A DNA stretch of 64,000 nucleotides, from positions 1 through 64,000 of the forward strand of contig CALXGR010000009.1 in NCBI GenBank assembly GCA_944387885.1, read 5' to 3'. This document shows positions 18,288 to 26,935 of the stretch, one piece after another. A program made the position numbers and the translations under genes. Position 1 is the first letter of the stretch, and each line of letters opens with the position of its first letter. The DNA is from an uncultured Clostridia bacterium. Lineage in GTDB: Bacteria > Bacillota > Clostridia > Oscillospirales > Ruminococcaceae. The notes under the pieces were generated by a model. The model was not told the DNA's origin, did no database searches, and saw only the letters and a program-made list of their open reading frames with translations.

Positions 18288-18316
18288 TTGCAGAATAGCC
18301 GGGAAGGCGGTATAAT
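18288..18316 (+). promoter_or_regulatory. Promoter for murD
   Basis: TTGCAG at 18288-18293 and TATAAT at 18311-18316 are separated by 17 bases. They sit upstream of murD and diverge from the lipoprotein gene. The leader is about 30 bases and ends with GGAGGA. Confidence 0.75.
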
Positions 18317-18351
18317 AACCATATATATGCCTATGAGAAGGAGGAACAGCC

Positions 18352-19746
18352 ATGCAGCCAGCAGAGCAGCTCCGGGCCATGATCCAGGGCCGGAAGGTGG
18401 CGTTCATTGGATGTGGGGTCAGCCATAAACAGCTGATTCCTCAGTTTGTGGAAATGGGGGGAGAGGTCACCCTTTGTGACCAGAAAGCCTCCCTGGAGGA
18501 ATTTGGAAAAACCGGGGAAATGCTGAAGGAACTGCCCATCCGCCTTTCCCTGGGCCGGGATTACCTGAAAGGACTGGAAGGTCAGGATATTATTATGCGG
18601 ACTCCCGGCTTTGAATATTACACTCCTGCTTTGCAGGAAGCCGGGGCCAAGGGGGCCAAAATCACCAGCGAGATGGAACTCTTCTTTGAGTTCTGCCCCT
18701 GCCCTCTGGTGGCGGTGACCGGCAGCGACGGAAAGACCACTACCACCACCCTGATTGCCAAGATGTTTGAGGCCGCAGGCCGGAAGGTCTGGCTGGGGGG
18801 AAACATCGGTACCCCTCTCCTGCCTCTTCTGGACCAGGTAAGCCCCGAGGACGTGGCAGTGGTGGAACTGTCCAGCTTCCAGCTTATCAGCATGCGGAAG
18901 AGCCCCAAAATCGCAGTGGTCACCAACGTGACCCCCAACCACCTGGACCATCACAAGGATATGCAGGAGTATATTGACGCCAAGCGGAATATCCTCCTCT
19001 ACCAGGATGCCCACAGCCGTCAGGTCCTGGGCCTGGAAAACGATGTGAGCCGGGGAATGGCCTCCGACTGCAAGGGGACCCAGGTCTGGTTCACCCGGCT
19101 GCGGGAAACTGACCGGGGAGCTTTCCTCCGGTCCGACGGCTGGCTCTGCTATGCCCAGGACGGAGTGGTCACTCCGGTGTTGGAACAGAGCAAGGTCAAA
19201 CTGCGGGGGCTCCACAACATTGAAAACCTCCTGGCCGCCATTGCCGCCGTCTGGGGCAGTGTGCCGGTGGAGGCCATGGCCCAGGTAGGCTCCACCTTTA
19301 CGGGGGTGGAACACCGGATCGAGCCGGTGCGGACCCTGGACGGGGTGACCTACTACAACGACAGCATTGCCTCCAGTCCCACCCGGACCATTGCAGGGCT
19401 CCGGAGCTTTGACCAGAAAATCATCCTCATTGCAGGGGGATACGATAAGAAAATTCCCTATGAGCCGTTGGCTCCTGAGCTGCTGGCCCATGTAAAGACC
19501 CTCATCCTCATGGGAGCCACCGGCCCCCGAATTGAGGCTGCCCTGAAAGCCCACCCCGACTATAAGGAGGGAGCCATCAACATCCTTCACGCAGAGGGAA
19601 TGGAAGAGGCTGTGGCCCTGGCCCGCCAGGCCGCTCAGCCCGGGGATGTGGTCAGCCTTTCTCCCGCCAGCGCCAGCTTCGACCTCTACCCCAACTTTGA
19701 GGTCCGGGGCCGCCATTACAAGGAAATCGTCAACAACCTGAAATGA
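18352..19746 (+). CDS. murD: UDP-N-acetylmuramoyl-L-alanine--D-glutamate ligase
   Basis: MurD adds D-glutamate to UDP-MurNAc-L-Ala in cytosolic peptidoglycan precursor synthesis. The 464 residues contain the ATP loop GSDGKTTTT at about 124-132, the family TNVTPNHLDHH near 192-202, HRIEPV near 322, YNDSIASSPT near 336-345 and LSPASASFDLYPNF near 440. The usual LSPACASFD appears here as LSPASASFD. No other mur genes lie nearby, so it is detached from the usual division cluster. The downstream gene starts inside its stop codon (ATGA). Confidence 0.95.
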   Translation: MQPAEQLRAMIQGRKVAFIGCGVSHKQLIPQFVEMGGEVTLCDQKASLEEFGKTGEMLKELPIRLSLGRDYLKGLEGQDIIMRTPGFEYYTPALQEAGAKGAKITSEMELFFEFCPCPLVAVTGSDGKTTTTTLIAKMFEAAGRKVWLGGNIGTPLLPLLDQVSPEDVAVVELSSFQLISMRKSPKIAVVTNVTPNHLDHHKDMQEYIDAKRNILLYQDAHSRQVLGLENDVSRGMASDCKGTQVWFTRLRETDRGAFLRSDGWLCYAQDGVVTPVLEQSKVKLRGLHNIENLLAAIAAVWGSVPVEAMAQVGSTFTGVEHRIEPVRTLDGVTYYNDSIASSPTRTIAGLRSFDQKIILIAGGYDKKIPYEPLAPELLAHVKTLILMGATGPRIEAALKAHPDYKEGAINILHAEGMEEAVALARQAAQPGDVVSLSPASASFDLYPNFEVRGRHYKEIVNNLK

Positions 19747-20483
19747 TTTCACAGGTGACCACCCCTGCCCAGCAGGAAAAATTCCGGGAAATGGTCCGGG
19801 ACAGAATCTGCCTTGAACCCATGATGGAAACTGCCCTGAACCTGTTCGGGGAGAAACCGGCCGCCGGATTTCAGTTTTTCCTCTCCCGGGAAGGCGCCCT
19901 GATGATACAGGGGAGCCTGGCCACGGCGGCGGGGAAATTTGACCCGGAGGAACTGGACAGCTTTCTGGGCTTCCTGGGAATCTCCCGGCTGATGGGGGAG
20001 AAACTCTGTCTTCCCGGCTGGGAAAAAAAGGAGACCCTTACCGCCTGCCGGGGAATGGGCCCGGCTTTGGAAGAACCTCCTGCCGGGACCCGGCTGATCA
20101 CCCGGCCTTCCCTTATGGAGTTTTCCCGGCTGGTGCTGGAAGGGAAAAGTTCTGAGGAACAGGAGAACTTTTATGCCCAGTCCTGCATCCGGGTCAACCA
20201 TAATATGGGCCGGTGCTGGGCGCTGACCCTGGAAGAACGGCTGGTCTGCGGGGTAAGTGTTTCCGGGATGACCGACCAGTGGGCCTACCTTACCCAAGGA
20301 TATACCCGCCCGGAGTTTCGGGGACAGGGCCTGGGAGGCTGGCTCATCGCTGCCCTGGGAAACCGGATGATGCAAGAAGGGAAGACTCCCTGCCTTCTTT
20401 GCCTTCCGCCTCGGAAGGCCTTCTATAAGAGATTGGGAATGACCGTCGAAAAAGAATACTATTTGTATAATAAAAGGGAATAA
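19743..20483 (+). CDS. GNAT family N-acetyltransferase
   Basis: This 246-residue protein has a GNAT acetyl-CoA binding segment near the C-terminus: GYTRPEFRGQGLGGWLIAAL around residues 183-202, then PPRKAFYKRLGM. The first 150 residues are a poorly conserved acidic region, which may be a degenerate second acetyltransferase fold. Its ATG overlaps the murD stop by four bases, and the next gene follows after six bases. It is therefore probably cotranscribed with murD. The substrate is unknown. Confidence 0.8.
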   Translation: MISQVTTPAQQEKFREMVRDRICLEPMMETALNLFGEKPAAGFQFFLSREGALMIQGSLATAAGKFDPEELDSFLGFLGISRLMGEKLCLPGWEKKETLTACRGMGPALEEPPAGTRLITRPSLMEFSRLVLEGKSSEEQENFYAQSCIRVNHNMGRCWALTLEERLVCGVSVSGMTDQWAYLTQGYTRPEFRGQGLGGWLIAALGNRMMQEGKTPCLLCLPPRKAFYKRLGMTVEKEYYLYNKRE

Positions 20484-20489
20484 TACAAA

Positions 20490-21755
20490 ATGATAGAAGA
20501 ATTTTATGATTTGCCCCAGGAACTGCTGGACCTGGATGCCAAGGCTCTGGAACTCTGTAAAGAGCAATTTGCCCACCTGGAGGAGATTCAGGATTACAAT
20601 CAGTTGAAAATGCTTCGGGCTTTCACCGACAACAAGGTTTCTGCCACCCATTTGGTGGGGTCTACCGGCTATGGTTACGATGACATGGGCCGGGAGAAGC
20701 TGGACCAGGTGTTTGCCCAGGTGGTGGGGGCAGAGGATGCCCTCTGCCGGAGCCATTTTCTTTCCGGGACCCATGCCCTGACCGTGGCCCTCTTCGGACT
20801 GCTCCGGACCGGGGATACCCTCCTGGCTGCCACCGGCGCCCCCTATGACACTCTGGAAAGCGTCATCGGAAAAGGGGAGAGCGGCCGGGGATTCGGCACC
20901 CTCCAGGAGTATGGCATCCATTACAAGGAGGTTCCCCTGACCCAGGACTGGCAGCCGGACTATGAGGCCATTGCTGCCCAGGCTCCCGGGGCCACCGTCT
21001 GCCACATCCAGCGGAGCCGGGGCTATATGGTGCGGAATGCCTTTGACCTGGATACCATTGAAAAGGTGATCAAAACCGTCAAGGCCGCCAACCCGGATAT
21101 TGTGGTCATGGTGGACAACTGCTACGGAGAGTTCACCCAGAAACGGGAGCCGGTCCAGGTGGGCGCCGACCTGATGGTGGGCAGCCTGATCAAGAACGGG
21201 GGCGGCGGCATTGCTCCCACCGGCGGCTATATTGCAGGCCGGAAGGACCTGGTGGAGAAATGTGCCCACCGGCTTACCTGCCCCGGAATCGGCCGGGAAC
21301 TGGGCTGCACCCTGGACGTGCTGCGGCAGCTCTACCTGGGTCTTTACTACGCCCCCGGTGTCACCTGTGAGGCCCTGAAAACCGCCGTCTATGCCCAGTG
21401 CATTCTGGAACTGATGGGAAAGAACCCCACCCCCAAATACTGGGAAGACCACAACGACATTGTCACCTGCTTTGAGGCAGGCAGTGCCCAGGCCCTCACC
21501 GGCTTCTGTGTGGGGATCCAGAGCGGCAGCCCGGTGGACAGCTATGTCTCCCCGGAACCCTATGCCATGCCCGGATATGACAGCGAGGTGGTCATGGCAG
21601 CGGGAGCCTTCACCCTGGGCAGCAGCATTGAACTGAGCTGCGACGGACCCATCCGTCCTCCCTACGCCTGTTTCCTCCAGGGAGGCCTCAACTTCACCGC
21701 CAGCCGGGCCGGAGTGCTTCTGGCCCTGAAAAAAGCTTATTTCTCTCAGGATTGA
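20490..21755 (+). CDS. Methionine gamma-lyase family / aluminium resistance-type PLP enzyme
   Basis: This belongs to the PLP-dependent family annotated as aluminium resistance protein or methionine gamma-lyase-like (YnbB type). The 421 residues contain NKVSATHLVGSTGYGYDD near 48-65, GTHAL near 94, the VMVDNCYGEF aspartate motif near 206 and the presumed PLP lysine K235 in GSLIKNGGGGIAP. The true substrate of the family is not settled, and the aluminium name reflects a historical phenotype. It follows the acetyltransferase by six bases and looks operonic with murD. Confidence 0.88.
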   Translation: MIEEFYDLPQELLDLDAKALELCKEQFAHLEEIQDYNQLKMLRAFTDNKVSATHLVGSTGYGYDDMGREKLDQVFAQVVGAEDALCRSHFLSGTHALTVALFGLLRTGDTLLAATGAPYDTLESVIGKGESGRGFGTLQEYGIHYKEVPLTQDWQPDYEAIAAQAPGATVCHIQRSRGYMVRNAFDLDTIEKVIKTVKAANPDIVVMVDNCYGEFTQKREPVQVGADLMVGSLIKNGGGGIAPTGGYIAGRKDLVEKCAHRLTCPGIGRELGCTLDVLRQLYLGLYYAPGVTCEALKTAVYAQCILELMGKNPTPKYWEDHNDIVTCFEAGSAQALTGFCVGIQSGSPVDSYVSPEPYAMPGYDSEVVMAAGAFTLGSSIELSCDGPIRPPYACFLQGGLNFTASRAGVLLALKKAYFSQD

Positions 21756-21788
21756 CTTGACTAAAGCCAAAAGACAGGAGGAAGAATT

Positions 21789-22811
21789 ATGAAACTCATA
21801 ACCTTTGGAGTACCCTGCTACAACTCTGCCGCCTACATGGACAAGTGTATTGAAAGCCTGCTGGTGGCCGGGGAGGAAGCCGAAATCATCCTCATTGATG
21901 ACGGCAGCAAGGACGAAACCCCTGCCATTGCGGACCGGTGGGCCAGGGAGTACCCCGACATCATCCGGGTAATTCACCAGCCCAACGGAGGACACGGGGA
22001 AGGGGTCAACCAGGGACTGGCCAACGCCAGCGGCCTTTACTACAAAGTGGTGGACAGCGACGACTGGCTGGACAAGGACAGCCTGCTGGCCGTTATGGCA
22101 AAACTCCGCCGGATCGCAGCCATGAAAAAGCCCCTGGACATGATCATCTGCAACTATGTGTATGAGCATGTGGAGGACAACACCCGGAAAGTGATCCGGT
22201 ATAAGAATGTGTTCCCGGTCAACCGTCCCTTTACCTGGCGGCATACCCGTTCCTTCCTGCCCGGACAGTTCCTGCTCATGCACAGCGTTATCTACCGCAC
22301 CCAGCTTCTCCGGGACTGCGGGGTCAAGCTGCCCAAGCATACCTTCTACGTGGACAATGTGTTTGTCTACCAGCCTCTGCCCTGGGTGGAGAGCATGATT
22401 TACTATGACCTGGACCTGTACCGGTACTTCATCGGCCGGGCAGATCAGTCGGTAAACGAGAAGGTGATGATGGGTCGGATGGACCAGCAGCTGCGGGTCA
22501 CCAAAATCATGGTGGATTCCCCCGACCTGTTTGCCCTGCGTCCGGAGCAGAAACGGCTTCAGAAATATATGAAGCAGTACCTGGCCATGATGGTCACCAT
22601 CTGCAGCGTGTTCCTGGTGCTGGAGGGCAGCGAGGAAAGCCTGAAAAAGCGGGAAGAGCTGTGGAACTATATCCGGGAAAAAGACCAGCGGCTGTATGAT
22701 ATGCTCCGGCATACCATCACCTGTGCCGCCACCAACCTGCCGGGAGCAGGGGGCCGGAAACTGGGCGTTGCAGCCTACCGCCTGAGCCAGAAGCTCTTCA
22801 AGTTCAACTGA
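21789..22811 (+). CDS. Glycosyltransferase family 2
   Basis: This cytosolic or membrane-associated protein transfers a sugar from an activated donor. The N-terminal GT-A fold is clear: TFGVPCYNSAAYMDKCIESL, then IILIDDGSKDETPAIA near residue 38 and the DxD motif VVDSDDWLDKDS near 93. No transmembrane helix is evident in the 340 residues. GACAGGAGG precedes the ATG. It ends the murD transcript, followed by a strong terminator. The acceptor is unknown; cell-surface polysaccharide or glycolipid synthesis is plausible. Confidence 0.88.
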   Translation: MKLITFGVPCYNSAAYMDKCIESLLVAGEEAEIILIDDGSKDETPAIADRWAREYPDIIRVIHQPNGGHGEGVNQGLANASGLYYKVVDSDDWLDKDSLLAVMAKLRRIAAMKKPLDMIICNYVYEHVEDNTRKVIRYKNVFPVNRPFTWRHTRSFLPGQFLLMHSVIYRTQLLRDCGVKLPKHTFYVDNVFVYQPLPWVESMIYYDLDLYRYFIGRADQSVNEKVMMGRMDQQLRVTKIMVDSPDLFALRPEQKRLQKYMKQYLAMMVTICSVFLVLEGSEESLKKREELWNYIREKDQRLYDMLRHTITCAATNLPGAGGRKLGVAAYRLSQKLFKFN

Positions 22812-22820
22812 TTTAAAATA

Positions 22821-22870
22821 AAAAGAGCGGCGCTCTTTCCCGTAAGGGAGAGAGCGCCGCATTTTGTTTT
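22821..22870. terminator. Bidirectional terminator
   Basis: GCGGCGCTCTTTCCC and GGGAGAGAGCGCCGC pair around GTAA, preceded by A-rich and followed by T-rich sequence. It serves both the plus-strand glycosyltransferase and the converging minus-strand ATPase gene. Confidence 0.9.
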
Positions 22871-22884
22871 TGAAGGGGGAATCC

Positions 22885-25497
22885 TTACCGTCCCCGTACC
22901 ACCCGGGAAAGCTGGATGAAAAGGGTGGGCAGGAAGGCCAGCAGAAGGATATATCCCAGCTGAGCCCCGGTAAGGGGAGCCACCAGGAAGAGACCTTCCA
23001 GTGCGGGAACAAAGAGGACCAGGGAGAGAAGGAGGATCCCGGCGGCAAAGGCCATAAGGGAGAAGGGGTTGGAACCCAGCCCCAGCCGGAAGATGGACTC
23101 CTTTCCCCGGCAGTTGAAGCCGTGGAAAAGCCGGGCCAGGGTAAGGGTGGCAAAGGCCATAGTGCTGGCCAGGGCAGCACCCCCCTGGGCGAGACCAATG
23201 TGGAAGGCAGTCATGGAGGCGATGCCAATGAGAAGGCCCTGGGCAAATACCTGGGTAAGCATGGGCCGGTCCATCATGGAAGCGTTGGGGTCCCGGGGCT
23301 TCTGGTCCATAAGACCGGGCCGGGCGGGCTCCATTCCCAGGGCAATGGCGGGAAGACTGTCGGTAAGCAGGTTGATAAAGAGCAGGTGTACCGGCTGGAA
23401 GGGCACGGACAGTCCGGCCAGGGAGGCGTAGATGACAGCCAGAATGGCGGCCATGTTGCCTGACAGAAGGAACTGGATGGCGCTGCGGATGTTGGCGTAA
23501 ACGCTCCGTCCGTTGAGAACTGCCTTTACAATGGTGGCAAAGTTGTCGTCGGCCAGGATCATGGCGGCGGCATCCTTGCTTACCTCGGTGCCGGTGATGC
23601 CCATGGCTACGCCTACATCCGCCTTTTTCAGGGCGGGGGCATCGTTGACACCGTCGCCGGTCATGGCGGCAATGCAGCCCCGGCGCTGCCAGGCGGAGAC
23701 GATCCGAATCTTATGCTCGGGAGATACTCGGGCGTAGACCGAGATCTGAGCCAGCTTTTCGTCCAGATCTTCGTCACTCATCCGGGAAAGCTCCACTCCG
23801 TCCAGGGCCAGGTCACCGGGCTGGAAAATCCCGATCTGCTTGGCAATGGCGGTGGCGGTGACCTTGTGGTCGCCGGTGATCATGACAGTGCGGATGCCGG
23901 CCTGACGGGCCTGGGCTACAGCCTGGATGCTCTCGGGCCGGGGCGGGTCAATCATGGAGACCAGACCTACAAAGGTGTAGTCCTGTTCGTCCTCCAGGGT
24001 GAGGAGCCGGGCCTTTTCCAGAGGCCGCTGGGCAAAAGCCAGCACCCGGAGACCGTTTTCCGACTGCTCTTGGTTTACCCGCTGAATCTCCTGGCGCAGC
24101 TCCGGGGTCAGGGGAACAGCGCCCCGGGCGGTAAGGAGCCGGGTGGAACGGTCCAGCAGCACATCGATGGCGCCCTTGGTGTAGAGCATGGGGCCCTGGT
24201 CGGTGTCGTAAAGGGTGCTCATCAGCTTCCGGTCCGAGTCAAAAGCCAGCTCGGCCAGACGGGGATGCTGACGGCGGTAAGCCTGCTCCTCCACCCCGAA
24301 CCGGGCGCCCAGCTGGACCAGAGCCACCTCGGTGGGATCGCCCACTGCGGCCCCGGTGTGGGGGTCCAGGGTAGCGTCGCTGTCCAGCAGGCCGATTTTC
24401 AAAAGGGTGCGCTGGGCGTCGTTGGCCAGTTCCAGGTCAGTGTCCTTGGTAAGCTTTCCGTCTGCCCAGAGATTTTGTACTGTCATCCGGTTCTGGGTCA
24501 GGGTGCCGGTTTTATCCGAGCAGATGACCTGGACGGAGCCCAGGCTTTCCACAGCCTTCAATTCCTTGATAATGGCATTCTGGCGGGCCATTTTCTGGGT
24601 GCCCATGGCCAGCACAATGGTGACGATGGAGCTGAGTGCCTCAGGAATGGCAGCCACGGCCAGGGCCACTGCGAACATGAGGGAATCCAGCAGGCTCATG
24701 TGGCTGCGGAAAACCGAGAGAAGGAAGACGCCGGCACAGATGACCATAATGACGGCGGCCAGCTTGCCGGAGAAATCGTCCAGGTTTTTCTGAAGAGGAG
24801 TCTTCCGCTGCTGGGTCTGGTTCATCAGGGTGGCGATCTGGCCCAGCTGGGAGTTCATGCCGGTGGCGGTGACCACCATCACGCCGCGGCCGTAGGTGAC
24901 CAGGGAACCGGAGAAGAGCATGTTTTTCTGGTCGCCCAGGGGAATTTCTTCCCCTTCCAGAGCCTGGCTGATTTTTTCCACAGCCTCGGATTCTCCGGTA
25001 AGGGAACTTTCATTGATTTTCAGGGACCAGCTGTTGAGAAGCCGTCCGTCGGCTACCACCAGGTCTCCGGCTTCCAGCTCGATCACGTCTCCGGGAACGA
25101 TCTGATCGCTGGACAGCTCCATCCGCTGACCGTCCCGGAGAACCTTGGCGGAGGGGGCACTCATGGCTTTCAGGCTTTCCAGGGATTTCTCCGCTTTAAA
25201 ATACTGTACGGTTCCCAGGATGGCGTTCATAATAAGAACGGCAAAGATGACCAGGGTGCTTTCCAGGTTTCCCGAAACCATGGAGATGATGGCGGCGATA
25301 ATGAGAATCACCACCAGCAGGTCCTTGAACTGGGACAGGAATACCTGGAGAACGCTTTGCTTTTCCCCCTCGGCCAGCTTGTTGGGGCCGTACTGCTCCA
25401 GCCGCTGAGCGGCCTGCCGGGAGGAAAGTCCGCCGCTGGTGGTTTCCAGCAGCTGAAGGGATTCCTCGGGAGAACGGTTGAAATAATTTTTTTCCAT
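22885..25497 (-). CDS. P-type cation-transporting ATPase (Ca2+/Mn2+ type)
   Basis: This is an 870-residue P-type ATPase of the calcium-pump group, exporting a divalent cation across the membrane. Visible landmarks are TGES at 167-170, the M4 motif IPEAL at 284-288, the phosphorylated aspartate in CSDKTGTLT at 327-334 (D328), and GDGVNDAP near 614. M6 carries NLLTDSLPAIALGMEP. The N-terminal cation ATPase domain and six C-terminal hydrophobic segments are present. The gene is preceded by what reads as a manganese-sensing riboswitch, so I infer Mn2+ export, as for other pumps under that element. Ca2+ remains possible. Confidence 0.9.
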   Translation of the reverse strand: MEKNYFNRSPEESLQLLETTSGGLSSRQAAQRLEQYGPNKLAEGEKQSVLQVFLSQFKDLLVVILIIAAIISMVSGNLESTLVIFAVLIMNAILGTVQYFKAEKSLESLKAMSAPSAKVLRDGQRMELSSDQIVPGDVIELEAGDLVVADGRLLNSWSLKINESSLTGESEAVEKISQALEGEEIPLGDQKNMLFSGSLVTYGRGVMVVTATGMNSQLGQIATLMNQTQQRKTPLQKNLDDFSGKLAAVIMVICAGVFLLSVFRSHMSLLDSLMFAVALAVAAIPEALSSIVTIVLAMGTQKMARQNAIIKELKAVESLGSVQVICSDKTGTLTQNRMTVQNLWADGKLTKDTDLELANDAQRTLLKIGLLDSDATLDPHTGAAVGDPTEVALVQLGARFGVEEQAYRRQHPRLAELAFDSDRKLMSTLYDTDQGPMLYTKGAIDVLLDRSTRLLTARGAVPLTPELRQEIQRVNQEQSENGLRVLAFAQRPLEKARLLTLEDEQDYTFVGLVSMIDPPRPESIQAVAQARQAGIRTVMITGDHKVTATAIAKQIGIFQPGDLALDGVELSRMSDEDLDEKLAQISVYARVSPEHKIRIVSAWQRRGCIAAMTGDGVNDAPALKKADVGVAMGITGTEVSKDAAAMILADDNFATIVKAVLNGRSVYANIRSAIQFLLSGNMAAILAVIYASLAGLSVPFQPVHLLFINLLTDSLPAIALGMEPARPGLMDQKPRDPNASMMDRPMLTQVFAQGLLIGIASMTAFHIGLAQGGAALASTMAFATLTLARLFHGFNCRGKESIFRLGLGSNPFSLMAFAAGILLLSLVLFVPALEGLFLVAPLTGAQLGYILLLAFLPTLFIQLSRVVRGR

Positions 25498-25540
25498 ACT
25501 CTGTTCCTCACTTTTATCTGGATTTCTGTCTGCCGGAAAT

Positions 25541-25589
25541 AAAAAAAGACTTCCCGGCAGGGGGCACTACGGCCCTGCCGAAAAGTCTT
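25541..25589 (-). terminator. Regulatory terminator in the ATPase leader
   Basis: On the minus strand AAGACTTTTCGGCAGGG pairs with CCCTGCCGGGAAGTCTT around CCGTAGTGC, followed by seven T residues. It lies between the promoter and the ATPase start codon. Its 5' arm overlaps the last conserved segment of the riboswitch (ACAAGACTTTTC), so the two structures exclude each other. This is the expected layout for a ligand-on switch. Confidence 0.85.
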
Positions 25590-25693
25590 GTTACCTCCAA
25601 AAAAGCGGTGGCCCGCTCCGCCAGACGGACTCCGGATGCCCCGGAATACATCGAGATGTTGGCAGAACGAATTGCAACTACTCCCTTTTCATG
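25580..25693 (-). ncRNA. yybP-ykoY manganese riboswitch (by motif)
   Basis: Read on the minus strand, the leader begins GAAAAGGGAGTAGTTGC and ends TAACAAGACTTTTC. These match the two conserved internal-loop segments of the yybP-ykoY family (GGGGAGUAGC and ACAAGACC), and GAAAAG pairs with CTTTTC to close the basal stem. A variable middle region with hairpins lies between. The family senses Mn2+ and commonly controls P-type ATPases and other manganese exporters, which fits the downstream gene. Identification is by eye, not covariance model. Confidence 0.82.
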
Positions 25694-25698
25694 GGCTC

Positions 25699-25727
25699 AT
25701 TATAGCATAAGCTTTGCACAAACACAA
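25699..25727 (-). promoter_or_regulatory. Promoter for the riboswitch-controlled ATPase
   Basis: On the minus strand TTGTGT (25727-25722) and TATAAT (25704-25699) are 17 bases apart, with TGC just before the -10 as an extended element. The predicted transcript starts within a few bases of the riboswitch's first conserved segment. Confidence 0.75.
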
Positions 25728-25749
25728 GAAAAAATTCCCGGAGTTTGGA

Positions 25750-25783
25750 AAAAAGAATCCGCCCTGCTGCCGGCAGGGCGGAT
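25750..25783 (-). terminator. Terminator after the DegV gene
   Basis: ATCCGCCCTGC and GCAGGGCGGAT form a perfect stem. On the minus strand it is followed by TCTTTTTT. It ends the degV transcript before the ATPase promoter. Confidence 0.85.
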
Positions 25784-25789
25784 AAAATG

Positions 25790-26653
25790 TTATTCCTGGG
25801 ATTCCTTCACGAAGAAAGCAATGCCGCAGGCACCGGTACCCACATGGGTGCCGATGGCGGCGCCGATGCCGCAGACGGGGACCCGTTCCGGGGGCATCTT
25901 CAGGTTCTGAGTCAGGTACCGGCGGATGGGTTCGGCGGCAGCAGGGCTGTCACTATAGGCAGTGTAGATGGGCATGGAGAGATCCATCCCGTCCTGGTCG
26001 GCCTCCAGCAGCTTGAACATGGCTACCAGGGCGCCGGGCATACCCCGGGCCTTTCCGGCCAGGCCCAGCTTGCTCTTGTAGAGCTGGAGCACCGGCTTGA
26101 TCCCCAGGGCGCCCCCCGCAATGGTGGCAGCGGCGGAGAGCCGGCCGCCTTTGTGGAGGTTTTTCAGGTCGTTGGCAATGAGCAGGATACGGACCCGGTC
26201 TTTCAGCTGCTCCAGGTCCTGGGCAATCTGGGCGGCGGACAGTCCCTGGCTGCGAAGCTCCAGAGCCCGGTCCAGCAAAAGCCGGAGACCAATGGAAGCA
26301 GAGTGGGTATCTACAAAATAGGCATCCTCGTATTCTACTGTCTCGGCAGCCATCCGGGCGCACTGGAAAGTGCCGGACAGGTTGCTTCCGATGAGGATGG
26401 CCACGGTCTCGTCGCCCAGAGCATGGGCATCCTCAAATACCCGCATAAAGGCTTCGGGGCTGGGCTGGCTGGTCTTGGGCAGATGCTTGCACTGGGCCAG
26501 CCGCTGGAAAAATTCCTTGTTGGTTATATCCACGCCGTCCTGCACAACGGTGTCGTCCTCAAAGGTGACGTTCAGGGGAATCACTTCAATGTTCAGTTCC
26601 TTGGCTTGCTGGGGGGTAAGGTTGCAGGAAGAATCAGTAATAATGCGAACCAT
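25790..26653 (-). CDS. DegV family fatty acid-binding protein
   Basis: DegV-family proteins bind a fatty acid; in the FakA/FakB system they present it for phosphorylation. The 287 residues start VRIITDSSCNLTPQQA and include PKTSQPSPEAF near 77, GSNLSGTFQCARMAAE near 102 and DTHSAS near 125, all family signatures. ATG 26653 is favoured over the longer frame because AAGGAGGG is six bases upstream. A FakA-like kinase gene lies about 14 kb away, making it a plausible partner. The specific lipid is unknown. Confidence 0.9.
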   Translation of the reverse strand: MVRIITDSSCNLTPQQAKELNIEVIPLNVTFEDDTVVQDGVDITNKEFFQRLAQCKHLPKTSQPSPEAFMRVFEDAHALGDETVAILIGSNLSGTFQCARMAAETVEYEDAYFVDTHSASIGLRLLLDRALELRSQGLSAAQIAQDLEQLKDRVRILLIANDLKNLHKGGRLSAAATIAGGALGIKPVLQLYKSKLGLAGKARGMPGALVAMFKLLEADQDGMDLSMPIYTAYSDSPAAAEPIRRYLTQNLKMPPERVPVCGIGAAIGTHVGTGACGIAFFVKESQE

Positions 26654-26852
26654 AAGGCGCCCTCCTTCTTTTTCACTTATTGTAGTATATTCGGGGGGAC
26701 AGGTCAAGACAAAGGGGCGGATTTGTCCAAAACCTCGTGAAAAGTCAGGGGAGGGAAAACCGGAATTTCGCTTCCCCGAAACAGGGAAGGTATTTACCTG
26801 TCCGGAAGAAGGAATATTTGGCTAATACTTCCAAAAAAGTCCGGGGAAATAT

Positions 26853-26881
26853 TTGCAAAAGGCAGAAAAAGGATGTATACT
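26853..26881 (+). promoter_or_regulatory. Promoter for niaR
   Basis: TTGCAA at 26853-26858 and TATACT at 26876-26881 are 17 bases apart. The sequence from -10 onward (TATACTAAACTGTGTATG) is partly symmetric and could hold an operator, for example for autoregulation, but this is only suggestive. Confidence 0.6.
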
Positions 26882-26935
26882 AAACTGTGTATGTTTTTTT
26901 ATCCATCCGTCATGGGAAAGGAAGGTCTCCCGGCT

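Noticed and set aside
19749..23198. Minus-strand open frame of 1149 codons opposite the acetyltransferase, methionine gamma-lyase-like and glycosyltransferase genes
   Set aside because: It is antisense to three clearly conserved plus-strand genes and has a low-complexity His/Gly/Pro/Gln-rich composition typical of GC-rich shadow frames.
23713..25542. Plus-strand open frame of 609 codons opposite the P-type ATPase gene
   Set aside because: It mirrors the ATPase coding sequence and lacks any family motif or ribosome binding site.
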